39,918 nt of DNA, from assembly GCF_000333275.1 (NCBI RefSeq), contig NZ_BACU01000390.1, forward strand, positions 1-39,918, written 5' to 3'. Both the position numbers and the translations under genes were made by a program. How positions within the stretch are numbered: position 1 is the first letter of the stretch; every line of letters starts with the position of its first letter. This document shows positions 30,572 through 38,892 of this stretch, in pieces. The notes beneath the pieces are model-generated. The model did no database searches. It was given only the letters and a program-made list of their open reading frames with translations, and was not told the origin of the DNA. The stretch comes from Azospirillum sp. B4 (GTDB taxonomy: Bacteria; Pseudomonadota; Alphaproteobacteria; Azospirillales; Azospirillaceae).

Positions 30572-31449
30572 GCGTGGCCGCCGAGATGACTGAGAACACC
30601 CCAGAGAACACCCCTCAGGCCGAGGCCGCGGCCAAGTCCGCCAGCGGCAGCTCGTTCTACACCGCCATGCGCGTCCTGCCCCCGGCGGAACGCGACGCCA
30701 TGTTCCACATCTACGCCTTCTGCCGGGCGGTGGACGACATCGCCGACGGCGACGACCCCACCATCGCCGCCAGCAAGGCGGCCCGGCGCGAGGCGCTGGA
30801 CGTCTGGCGGCGCGACATCGCCGCCGTCTGCCAGGGCCAAGGCCCCGCCAGCCTGGCCGGCCTGCAAGCCGCCACCCTGCGCTTCGGCCTGCGCCATGAC
30901 GATTTCATCGCCGTCATCGACGGCATGCAGATGGACCTGGACGCCGACATCCAGGCGCCGGACATGGCGACCCTGGACCTGTACTGCGACCGGGTGGCCA
31001 GCGCGGTGGGCCGCCTGTCCGTCCGCGTCTTCGGCATGCCGGAGGACAGCGGCGTCGCGCTGTCCCATCACCTGGGCCGCGCCCTGCAACTGACCAACGT
31101 GTTGCGCGACGTGGATGAGGACGCGGCCATCAACCGGCTGTACCTGCCGGCGGAGCTGCTGCGGAAGCACGGCATCACCGCCACCGATCCGGACACGGTG
31201 ATGGCCGATCCGCGCATCGACGGCGTGGCCCGCGACCTGGCCGCGCGCGCCGCCGAGCATTTCCGCGAGGCCGACCGCCTGTTGGCGGCGGCCCCCCGCC
31301 GCGCCGCCCGGGCCCCGCGCCTGATGCGTGACGTCTATAAGGTGTACCTGGACCGCCTGCTGGTGCGCGGCTGGGCCGGGCCCCGCCCCAAGGTCCGCAT
31401 CGCCAAGCCGCACCTGCTGTGGATCGTGCTGAAGGCCTTCCTGTTCTGA
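30568..31449 (+). CDS. hpnD: Presqualene diphosphate synthase HpnD
   Basis: 293 residues, squalene/phytoene-synthase family. After a short, disordered-looking acidic N-terminus (about 27 residues) it has FYTAMRVLPPAERDAMFHIYAFCRAVDDIAD (D56, D57, D60) and the second aspartate motif LTNVLRDVDEDAAINRLYLP. It condenses two farnesyl diphosphates to presqualene diphosphate. The stop and the hpnE start share one base (TGATG). Confidence 0.95.
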   Translation: MSVAAEMTENTPENTPQAEAAAKSASGSSFYTAMRVLPPAERDAMFHIYAFCRAVDDIADGDDPTIAASKAARREALDVWRRDIAAVCQGQGPASLAGLQAATLRFGLRHDDFIAVIDGMQMDLDADIQAPDMATLDLYCDRVASAVGRLSVRVFGMPEDSGVALSHHLGRALQLTNVLRDVDEDAAINRLYLPAELLRKHGITATDPDTVMADPRIDGVARDLAARAAEHFREADRLLAAAPRRAARAPRLMRDVYKVYLDRLLVRGWAGPRPKVRIAKPHLLWIVLKAFLF

Positions 31450-32723
31450 TGACCACCGCCCCCAATTCCTCCGGGCCGATAGTCCATATCGTCGGCGCCG
31501 GTTTGGCCGGCTTGGCCGCCGCCGTCCGCCTGACCCAGCAGGGCGCCCGCGTCCGCCTGTATGAGGCGGCGGCCCAGGCTGGCGGCCGCTGCCGGTCGTA
31601 CGACGAACCGAACCTGGGCGTGCGTATCGACAACGGCAGCCACCTGATGGTCAGCGGCAACCATGCGGCCATGTCGTATCTGCGCGCCACCCACGGTCCC
31701 GCCCGCCAACCGGCGCTGGAGAAGGTGGAGTACCGGTTCTGGGATGGCGCCACCGGCCGGCGCTGGCAGGTGCGGCCCAACGACGGCAAGCTGCCCTGGT
31801 GGGCGCTCGTCCCCTCGCGCCGGGTGCCCGGCACAAAGGCCGCCGATTACCTGGCTGGATGGAAGCTGATGCGCGCCGACCCGCTGGCCCCCATCGGCAA
31901 CGTGCTGGCCTGTTCCGGCCCGGCCTGGGACACCTTCTTCCGCCCGGTGCTGCTGGCGGCATTGAACACCGAGCCGGAGCGGTCGGCCGCGGGACTGGCC
32001 GGCGCCATCATCCGCGAGACCCTGGCCCAGGGCGGGGCCGCCTATCAGCCGCTGCTGGCCAGCGGCGGCCTGTCGCCCGTCTTCGTCGACCCGGCGCTGG
32101 ACTGGCTGGCGGCCAACGGGGCGACCGTGGCATGGCGCCGCCGCCTGCGCGGCCTGATCCGAGCGGATCAGATGGTCACGGGACTTGATTTCGGTACCGA
32201 AATAATTCCGATCGGGCCCGATGACCGGGTGGTGCTGGCGGTGCCGGCCTGGGTGGCGGCCGACCTGCTGCCCGGCCTGACCACGCCGACGGAACACCGC
32301 TCCATCCTGAACGTTCATTTCCGCCTGGACCGGCCGGCGGACATGCCGCGCATGACCGGAATGATCAACACCGTGGGCGAGTGGGCTTTCGCCTATGACG
32401 ACCATCTGTCGGTGACGGTCAGCGGCGCCGACCGCCTGATGGAGTCGGACCGGGAAGAGACCGCGCGCACCATCTGGGGTGAGATCGCGGCCCTGGCCGG
32501 GCTGCCATCCGACACCCCAATGCCCGCCTGGCAAGTGGTGAAGGAGAAGCGCGCCACCTTTGCCGCACTGCCAGAACAGGCGAAGCGTCGCCCGAATGCA
32601 ACGGCCGCCGGAAAAAACCTTGCGCTGGCAGGGGATTGGACCGCTACCGGATTGCCATCCACCATCGAAGGCGCCATACGTTCAGGATTCACTGCTGCGG
32701 ATGCGATCCTGACCGCACGGTGA
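31449..32723 (+). CDS. hpnE: Hydroxysqualene dehydroxylase HpnE
   Basis: 424 residues, an FAD-dependent amine-oxidase/phytoene-desaturase-like protein. The dinucleotide motif is VHIVGAGLAGLAAAVRLTQQGARVRLYEA, followed by GGRCRSY, and the C-terminal FAD contact is LALAGDWTATGLPSTIEGAIRSGFTAADAIL. It reduces hydroxysqualene to squalene, the third step of the HpnCDE route. The start overlaps the hpnD stop. A 115-nt gap separates it from shc, without an obvious terminator, so shc is probably in the same transcript. Confidence 0.95.
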   Translation: MTTAPNSSGPIVHIVGAGLAGLAAAVRLTQQGARVRLYEAAAQAGGRCRSYDEPNLGVRIDNGSHLMVSGNHAAMSYLRATHGPARQPALEKVEYRFWDGATGRRWQVRPNDGKLPWWALVPSRRVPGTKAADYLAGWKLMRADPLAPIGNVLACSGPAWDTFFRPVLLAALNTEPERSAAGLAGAIIRETLAQGGAAYQPLLASGGLSPVFVDPALDWLAANGATVAWRRRLRGLIRADQMVTGLDFGTEIIPIGPDDRVVLAVPAWVAADLLPGLTTPTEHRSILNVHFRLDRPADMPRMTGMINTVGEWAFAYDDHLSVTVSGADRLMESDREETARTIWGEIAALAGLPSDTPMPAWQVVKEKRATFAALPEQAKRRPNATAAGKNLALAGDWTATGLPSTIEGAIRSGFTAADAILTAR

Positions 32724-32838
32724 ACGGCCTGAGCATTTCAGGCATGAGCCAAGGGTGTGCGCTGGCGCACAGCCCGGCTCGGCGTTTGTTGAATCATCCC
32801 GCTTCAGGTTAAGTCGCGTTCGTAGAGGTCGCTTGGTC

Positions 32839-34842
32839 ATGGATGTTCGTATGGAAGCCGATTTCGTCGGCACCGGCGCCGCTTCGGCGCGCGTCAACGA
32901 AGGGGTGCTGCAGCAGTCGATCGACCGCGCCGCCCGCGTCCTGATGGACCGCCAGGTGGCCGATGGCCACTGGGTGTTCGACCTGGAGGCGGACGCCACC
33001 ATCCCGGCCGAATACATCCTGCTGAAGCACCACCTGGGCGAGGAGCCGGATGCGGAAATCGCGCGCCGCATCGGCAATTACCTGCGCCGCATCCAGGGCA
33101 ACCATGGTGGCTGGCCGCTGTTCCACAACGGTGCCTTCAACATCAGCGCCAGCGTGAAGGCCTACTTCGCGTTGAAAGCCATCGGCGACGACATCGACGC
33201 CCCACACATGGCCCGCGCCCGCCAAGCCATCCGCGACAACGGCGGGGCGGCCGCCAGCAACGTCTTCACCCGCATCATGCTGGCCCAGTTCGGCGCCGTG
33301 CCGTGGACCGCCGTGCCGGTGATGCCGGTGGAAATCATGCTGCTGCCCAGGTGGTTCCCCTTCCACCTGACCAAGATCAGCTATTGGGCGCGCACCGTCA
33401 TCGTGCCGCTGCTGATCCTGATGGCGCTGAAATCCAAGGCCAAGAACCCGCGCAACCTGCGCATCGACGAACTGTTCCTGGTGCCGGCCGACCAGGTGAA
33501 GTCCTGGCCCAAGGCGCCGCATGTGAAGAAACCCTGGGGCGAGATCTTCGGCGTCATCGACCGCGTGCTGCGCGTGGTCCAGCCCCATTTCCCCCGGAAG
33601 AGCCGGGACAAGGCCATCGAAAAGGCCGTGGCCTTCGTGCGGGAGCGCCTGAACGGCGAGGATGGTCTGGGCGCCATCTATCCCGCCATGGCCAATACCG
33701 TCATGATGTTCGACCTGCTGGGCTGGTCGCCCAAACATCCCGAGGTCGCGACCGCCCGTCATGCCATCGAGAAGCTGCTGGTGATCGACGAGGCGCGGGA
33801 CGAGGCCTTCTGCCAGCCCTGCGTCAGCCCCGTCTGGGACACCAGCCTGCTGTGCCATGCCCTGTTGGAAGTGGGCACGGACGAGGCGCTGGCCCGCACC
33901 GGCCAGGCCCTGGAATGGCTGAAGGGTGAACAGGTGCTGGACGTGAAGGGCGACTGGGCCGACCAGCGCCCCACCGTCCGCCCCGGCGGCTGGGCCTTCC
34001 AGTACGGCAACGACCATTACCCCGACCTGGACGACACCGCCGTGGTGGTGATGGCGTTCAACCGCGCCCAGCCACAGCTGGCCGCCGCCGGCCTGCCTGC
34101 CGACTACGACATGACCGTGGCGCGCGGCGCGGAGTGGGTGGAGGGCCTGCAGAGCCGCAACGGCGGCTGGGGCGCGTTCGACGCCGACAACACCCACTAT
34201 TACCTGAATTACATCCCCTTCTCCGACCATGGCGCCCTGCTGGACCCGCCGACCTCCGACGTCACCGGCCGCTGCCTGGGCATGATGGCCCAGCTGGGCG
34301 CCGACAAGGACGGCAAGGCCATGCGGGAAGGCGTCGACTACCTGCTGAAGGAGCAGGAGAAGGACGGCAGCTGGTTCGGCCGCTGGGGCGTCAATTACAT
34401 CTATGGCACCTGGTCCGCCCTGAACGGCCTGAACGCCGCCGGCCTTTCGCCCGACCACCCCGCCATGAAGCGGGCTGTGGATTGGCTGGTGCAGATCCAG
34501 AACCCCGATGGCGGCTGGGGCGAGGATTGCGAGAGCTACGCCCTGGATTACAGCGGCTACCAGCCCTTCCCTTCCACCGCCTCGCAAACCGCCTGGGCCC
34601 TGCTGGGCCTGATGGCGGCCGGCGCCGTGGAGCACCCGGCCGTGGCGCGCGGCATCGACTGGCTGACGCGCAACCAGGGTGAGGACGGCCTGTGGAAGGA
34701 AGAGTATTACAGTGGCGGCGGCTTCCCCCGTATCTTCTACCTGCGCTACCACGGCTATTCGAAGTACTTCCCCCTGTGGGCCATGGCGCGCTATCGCAAC
34801 CTGTCCAACAGCAACAGCAAGCTGGTCAGTGTCGGCCTGTGA
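32839..34842 (+). CDS. shc: Squalene-hopene cyclase
   Basis: 667 residues, normal for Shc (HpnF). The catalytic acid motif is DLDDT at residues 396-400. Many QW repeats of the terpenoid-cyclase barrel are visible (GNHGGWPLFHNG, SRNGGWGAFDADN, QEKDGSWFGRWG, NPDGGWGEDCESY, NQGEDGLWKEEYYSGGGFPRIFYLRYHGYSKYFPLWA). It cyclises squalene to hopene/hopanol at the inner membrane. The ATG at 32839 gives the usual N-terminus; the frame is open further upstream but without family similarity. A strong terminator lies 65 nt downstream. Confidence 0.97.
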   Translation: MDVRMEADFVGTGAASARVNEGVLQQSIDRAARVLMDRQVADGHWVFDLEADATIPAEYILLKHHLGEEPDAEIARRIGNYLRRIQGNHGGWPLFHNGAFNISASVKAYFALKAIGDDIDAPHMARARQAIRDNGGAAASNVFTRIMLAQFGAVPWTAVPVMPVEIMLLPRWFPFHLTKISYWARTVIVPLLILMALKSKAKNPRNLRIDELFLVPADQVKSWPKAPHVKKPWGEIFGVIDRVLRVVQPHFPRKSRDKAIEKAVAFVRERLNGEDGLGAIYPAMANTVMMFDLLGWSPKHPEVATARHAIEKLLVIDEARDEAFCQPCVSPVWDTSLLCHALLEVGTDEALARTGQALEWLKGEQVLDVKGDWADQRPTVRPGGWAFQYGNDHYPDLDDTAVVVMAFNRAQPQLAAAGLPADYDMTVARGAEWVEGLQSRNGGWGAFDADNTHYYLNYIPFSDHGALLDPPTSDVTGRCLGMMAQLGADKDGKAMREGVDYLLKEQEKDGSWFGRWGVNYIYGTWSALNGLNAAGLSPDHPAMKRAVDWLVQIQNPDGGWGEDCESYALDYSGYQPFPSTASQTAWALLGLMAAGAVEHPAVARGIDWLTRNQGEDGLWKEEYYSGGGFPRIFYLRYHGYSKYFPLWAMARYRNLSNSNSKLVSVGL

Positions 34843-34907
34843 CGAAAAGGACGCCTGTAAAGGGCCATTTTTAAAACTGTAAATCGCCGCGACTGCGGGT
34901 AATAAAG

Positions 34908-34938
34908 ACGCCTGGAGGGTTCGCCTTCCAGGCGTTTT
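34908..34938 (+). terminator. Strong Rho-independent terminator after shc
   Basis: 12-bp stem ACGCCTGGAGGG/CCTTCCAGGCGT (one G-U) capped by a TTCG tetraloop and followed by TTTT. It ends the hpnA-shc transcript and leaves only 24 nt before hpnG. Confidence 0.88.
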
Positions 34939-34962
34939 GCTTGGGTGTTTGGGAAAGTTGGC

Positions 34963-35667
34963 ATGAGTAAGGCTCAACGGCGCGTCGTGGCGCGCCCCGT
35001 CATCGTCGTCACCGGCCTGAGGCGGGAGGCCGCGATCGCCCAAGGGCGCGGCTGGCTGCCGCTGGTCAGCGCCGGGGACCTGGAACGGACGGAGCGGGAG
35101 CTGGCCGCCCACGCCCCCAATGCCTGCGGCTTCCTGAGCTTCGGCTTGGCCGGTGGCCTACAGCCGGGGCTGGAACCCGGAACCCTGGTCGTCGCCAACC
35201 GCATCATCACCGACGACGGTGATTTCCTGCCCGATGCGGAGTGGACGGCGGGCCTGGCCGACGCCCTGCCCCGGGCCATGGTGGCGCCAGTGGCGGGGCA
35301 GGCGCGCATCGTCAACACGGTGGCGGGCAAGCAAGCCCTGTTCGCGGCCACGGGGGCGGCGGTGGTCGACACCGAATCCCAAATCGCGGCCCGGGTGGGC
35401 GCCCGCTTCGGTGTGCCGGTGGCCGTGCTGCGCGCCGTGTGCGACCCGGCCCACATGACCCTGCCGCCGGCCGCGATGGCCCCCCTGAAACGCGACGGGA
35501 CGCCGGATCCGGCGCGGATCCTGGCGTCCCTGTGGCGTCAGCCGGGCCAGATCCCGCAACTGCTGCGGCTGGCCCGGGATTCCGAGGCGGCGTTTAAGGC
35601 CTTACTCGGCGGCTTTGCTGGCGTCGCGCGCGCGGATGTCAGCCAGCGCCTTCTCAACATGGCGTGA
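34963..35667 (+). CDS. hpnG: Adenosylhopane nucleosidase/phosphorylase HpnG
   Basis: 234 residues, nucleoside-phosphorylase-like: CGFLSFGLAGGLQPGLEPGTLVVANRIITDDG, and VVDTESQIAARVGARFGVPVAVLRAVCDPA. HpnG removes adenine from adenosylhopane to give ribosylhopane during C35 side-chain formation. The ATG at 34963 is chosen because it follows GGGAAAG; the frame is open to 34945. It follows the terminator of shc, and its last 66 nt overlap the 3' end of the convergent hpnH, so both C-termini are encoded on the same bases. Confidence 0.92.
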   Translation: MSKAQRRVVARPVIVVTGLRREAAIAQGRGWLPLVSAGDLERTERELAAHAPNACGFLSFGLAGGLQPGLEPGTLVVANRIITDDGDFLPDAEWTAGLADALPRAMVAPVAGQARIVNTVAGKQALFAATGAAVVDTESQIAARVGARFGVPVAVLRAVCDPAHMTLPPAAMAPLKRDGTPDPARILASLWRQPGQIPQLLRLARDSEAAFKALLGGFAGVARADVSQRLLNMA

Positions 35668-36738
35668 GAACACGAACTCCGCCGGGCGCTGATTCTCCAG
35701 GCTGATTTCCGGTGCCATGTCGCCGGTGACCTTCACGCCGCGCAGGCCGACCCAGGCGGCCTTCAGCGGGTTGGCCAGCGTGTCGGTGACGGCGGACGCC
35801 TCATACCCGCAATGGACCATGCAGTCGGCGCACTTCTCATAGTTGCCGGTGCCGTACTTGTCCCAATCCGTGTCCTCCATCAGCTCCTTGAAGGTCTTGG
35901 CATAGCCTTCGCCCAGGAGATAGCAGGGACGCTGCCAGCCGAAATAGGTGCGGCAGGGGTTGCCCCACGGGGTGCAGTGGTATTCCTGGTTGCCGGCCAG
36001 GAAGTCCAGGAACATGGCGGACTGGTTGAACCGCCAATTCTTGCCGCCGTTGCCGCGCTTGAAGATCTCACGGAACAGGTTCTTGGTGGCCGTGCGGTTC
36101 AGGAAATGCTGCTGGTCGGGCGCCCGCTCGTAGGCATAGCCTGGCGAGACGGTGATGCCTTCCACGCCCATCTCCATGACGCTGTCGAAGAAGCGCGCCA
36201 CGCGTTCCGGATCGGCGTCGTTGAAGAAGGTGCAGTTGATGCTGACGCGGAAACCACGGTCCTTCGCCGCCTTGATGGCGGCCACGGCGCGGTCGTAGGT
36301 GCCCTTCTGACAGACCGACTTGTCGTGCGCCTCGCGGTCGCCGTCCAGGTGCACCGACCAGGTGAAGAAGGGGCTGGGCTTGAACAGGTCCAGCTTCTTT
36401 TCCATCAGCAGCGCGTTGGTGCACAGGATGGCGTACTTCTTCTTGGCGATGATCCCTTCGACCATCTTGTCGATTTCTTTGTGCAGCAGCGGCTCACCGC
36501 CGGCGATCACCACCACGGGCGCGCCGCACTCATCCACCGCCGACAGGCAATCCTCCAGCGGCAGGCGCTGGTTCAGGATCTCATCGGGGTAGTCGATCTT
36601 GCCGCAACCGGCGCACGCCAGGTTGCACCGGAACAGCGGTTCCAGCATGAGGACCAAGGGGTAGCGCTTCACGCCCGTCAGCCGCTTCTTGAGAAGATAC
36701 GAGCCGATACGGACGACCTGATGCAGCGGAATACCCAT
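35602..36738 (-). CDS. hpnH: Adenosylhopane synthase HpnH (radical SAM)
   Basis: 378 residues from the ATG at 36738 (AAGGAG lies ideally upstream; an earlier ATG at 36768 adds ten residues). The radical-SAM cluster motif is CNLACAGC (C38, C42, C45), within the diagnostic RYPLVLMLEPLFRCNL. Further hallmarks are AGGEPLLHKEID, SVHLDGDREAHD, and a C-terminal cysteine-rich region with CTPWGNPCRTYFGWQRPCYLL and KCADCMVHCGYEAS, which may bind an auxiliary cluster. It joins a 5'-deoxyadenosyl unit to the hopene side chain; HpnG acts next. The 3' end overlaps hpnG in convergent orientation. Confidence 0.96.
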   Translation of the reverse strand: MGIPLHQVVRIGSYLLKKRLTGVKRYPLVLMLEPLFRCNLACAGCGKIDYPDEILNQRLPLEDCLSAVDECGAPVVVIAGGEPLLHKEIDKMVEGIIAKKKYAILCTNALLMEKKLDLFKPSPFFTWSVHLDGDREAHDKSVCQKGTYDRAVAAIKAAKDRGFRVSINCTFFNDADPERVARFFDSVMEMGVEGITVSPGYAYERAPDQQHFLNRTATKNLFREIFKRGNGGKNWRFNQSAMFLDFLAGNQEYHCTPWGNPCRTYFGWQRPCYLLGEGYAKTFKELMEDTDWDKYGTGNYEKCADCMVHCGYEASAVTDTLANPLKAAWVGLRGVKVTGDMAPEISLENQRPAEFVFSRHVEKALADIRARDASKAAE

Positions 36739-36843
36739 GCCTTCAATCTCCTTGAACCCCAGCGCCATTAACTTGCGGCGGCGCGGGTTGAAACGTTTTG
36801 TCTACCGAATTGGCGCCCAAAAGACCACCAACCGGCATGCGCG

Positions 36844-37764
36844 TCAGGCCAGCGTTTCAGGCAGGCGGAACTGAACGTCTTCCACGATGCCCGGCAATGT
36901 CGACAGTTCGATGGGACCCAGGCGCCGCAGCGCCGCGATCACACCGTCCACCAGTACTTCCGGGGCCGAGGCCCCGGCTGTGACGCCCACCACACTGCGA
37001 CCGGCCAGCCAGGCCGGATCGATGGCGCCCTCATCAGGGACAAGGTAGCTGGGCACGCCCAGTTCCTCACCAATTTCCCGCAAACGGTTCGAATTGGAAC
37101 TGTTTGCCGACCCAACCACTAAGATAAGGTCGGCAACCTTGGCCAAATCTCGTACCGCCGCCTGCCGATTCTGGGTCGCGTAGCAGATATCCTTGGTTTC
37201 CGGCCCGAGAACGTCGACGAATCGGCACTTCAGCGCCTGGATGATGGATCGCGTGTCATCCACGCTGAGCGTGGTCTGCGTCACATAGGCCAATGGCGTA
37301 TCCGGCGCCAAGGGCAAGGCCTCGACGTCATCGACGCTGGACACCAGATGGGTATGCCCCGGTATCTGGCCAAGGGTGCCTTCCACCTCGGCATGGCCAG
37401 CGTGGCCGATCAGGATGACCGTCCGGCCCTGCGCCACATACCGCTTGCCCTCGCTGTGCACCTTGGCCACCAGCGGGCAGGTGGCGTCGACGACACGCAG
37501 GTCGCGCCGCCGCGCCTCCGCCTCCACGGATTGGGAAACCCCGTGGGCGCTGAAGATGGTCAGGGCGCCCGCCGGCACCTCCGCCAGGTCCTCCACGAAC
37601 CGGGCCCCCTTGGCCCGCAAGCTCTCGACCACGTGCTCGTTATGGACAATCTCATGCCGCACATAAATGGGTGCGCCGTGGCGTTCCAGCGCGCGCTCGA
37701 CGATGTCGATGGCGCGGACCACTCCGGCGCAGAAGCCCCGCGGCTGGGCGAGAACTACCTGCAT
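36844..37764 (-). CDS. ispH: 4-hydroxy-3-methylbut-2-enyl diphosphate reductase
   Basis: 306 residues from the ATG at 37764 ([15 protein letters not shown]). The three cluster-binding cysteines are C12, C96 (DATCPLV) and C194 ([11 protein letters not shown]); the substrate histidines lie in EIVHNEH and IGHAGHAE, and the [11 protein letters not shown] loop is present. IspH makes IPP and DMAPP in the MEP pathway and so supplies the precursors for squalene and hopanoids. It lies about 105 nt upstream of hpnH on the same strand; co-transcription of ispH and hpnH is plausible. Confidence 0.97.
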   Translation of the reverse strand: MQVVLAQPRGFCAGVVRAIDIVERALERHGAPIYVRHEIVHNEHVVESLRAKGARFVEDLAEVPAGALTIFSAHGVSQSVEAEARRRDLRVVDATCPLVAKVHSEGKRYVAQGRTVILIGHAGHAEVEGTLGQIPGHTHLVSSVDDVEALPLAPDTPLAYVTQTTLSVDDTRSIIQALKCRFVDVLGPETKDICYATQNRQAAVRDLAKVADLILVVGSANSSNSNRLREIGEELGVPSYLVPDEGAIDPAWLAGRSVVGVTAGASAPEVLVDGVIAALRRLGPIELSTLPGIVEDVQFRLPETLA

Positions 37765-38450
37765 TGCGGAAAACCCCTGGAAGGACACCCCAAGTCCATT
37801 CTTCCCAATGGACCGGCTAGAGCACCCCACTTGCACATGTTAGCGATACCAACAGTCCTCTGCCGAACGGGATTCGACAGGTCCATATTGGCCACGGATG
37901 GTAAAACCGACCCCCCGCCCCGATCGAACCCGGGGGATTGATACCCGTGCCAATCGAATCCGCCACCGCCCTATGGTCACGCCAGACTTGCACAAAATTT
38001 GAGGGGTGCCAATGCGCTACGATTGCTTGCGCACGGTCCGCTTCATGTGTGGCATCGCGGCAACGGGGGGCCTAGACCTTGGGTATCGGCATCTTTAATA
38101 GATGAGAAGCATCCGCATCTTGCTCTATGGCGGGGAAACGCTGTGACGTTGCGCACAACCGCAACAAAATGCCGCGCCGGCCGCAACCGCGATATCCGGA
38201 ACCATGACGCACGGCCCTTGATCCCGATCATCCCAGCCCGGACGATGGCGGAAAGAATTGACATAACCGCTGTCGCGTCCGAAACCGACCCCGTACAACT
38301 GTCGTCCGAGGCGGTCCGCGGCCAGCGGACCCCGGCTGTTGTGTGCGGGACCCGGCAGTGTCCCCATTCCAACCCCGGTCCTGGCCCCACCCACTGGTGG
38401 CTTTCGGGGTTTCCCGCCCATTCCTGAGGTTCCAGAGGAGAACACCCCCC
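37765..38450. other. 686-bp gap between ispH and copC
   Basis: No convincing gene. Open frames on both strands lack ribosome sites and recognisable motifs. Visible elements: a dyad GTTGCG-N6-CGCAAC at 38148-38165, and a lone TTGACA about 190 nt before copC without a paired -10. The divergent promoters of ispH and copC must lie here; I cannot place them. Confidence 0.5.
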
Positions 38451-38876
38451 GTGTCGACCATCCGGCCCCCCGTTTCCCGCCCCACCCCCCGCATCGGTGC
38501 CGCCCCTCGGCTGGCCCTTGGCCTGGTGGCGCTCGCCGGTGCCGCGCTGGCGCCCCTGCTGGTCCCCACCGCGGCTGAGGCCCACGCCATCGTCATCGAC
38601 AGCAATCCCAAGGTGAACGACACGCTGGGCGTGGGCGGCAATGTGCTGAAAGTGCACTTCAACAGCCGAATCGACCGCGCGCGGTCCAAACTGACCATCA
38701 TCGCCGCCGACAAGACGGAGGTGCCGGTGACCATGCAGGCAAGCCCGGACGACGAGACGCTGACCGGCCAGGTCACCCTGCCCTTCGCCGGCAGCTTCAA
38801 GCTGCGCTGGCAGGTGCTGGCCGTCGACGGGCACACCACCCGTGGCGATATCCCCTTCACCGTGACCCAGCCGTAA
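38451..38876 (+). CDS. copC: CopC domain copper-binding periplasmic protein
   Basis: 141 residues from the GTG at 38451 (AGAGGAGAA upstream); the longer frame has no family similarity. Signal peptide: residues about 1-42, with RLALGLVALAGAALAPLLVP and cleavage after AEA. The mature protein starts AHAIVIDSNPKVNDTLG, placing a His near the N-terminus as in CopC, whose N-terminal His binds Cu(II). The C-terminal LRWQVLAVDGHTTRGDIPFTV supplies the second conserved Asp/His site. There is no Met-rich Cu(I) region. It is followed after 16 nt by copD, the usual partner. Confidence 0.88.
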   Translation: MSTIRPPVSRPTPRIGAAPRLALGLVALAGAALAPLLVPTAAEAHAIVIDSNPKVNDTLGVGGNVLKVHFNSRIDRARSKLTIIAADKTEVPVTMQASPDDETLTGQVTLPFAGSFKLRWQVLAVDGHTTRGDIPFTVTQP

Positions 38877-38892
38877 TCGGGGACCGCCGCAC

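Noticed and set aside
32809-35112. 767-residue open frame antisense to shc and hpnG
   Set aside because: Composition is typical of a GC-rich shadow frame, without any domain; shc covers the same bases.
37910-37940. tRNA-like T-arm sequence (minus strand GGGTTCGATC)
   Set aside because: The flanking bases do not pair into a T-stem, and no anticodon or acceptor arm can be found beside it.
37999-38427. 142-residue frame upstream of copC
   Set aside because: No ribosome site, no hydrophobic or motif pattern, and codon use unlike the neighbours; more likely non-coding.
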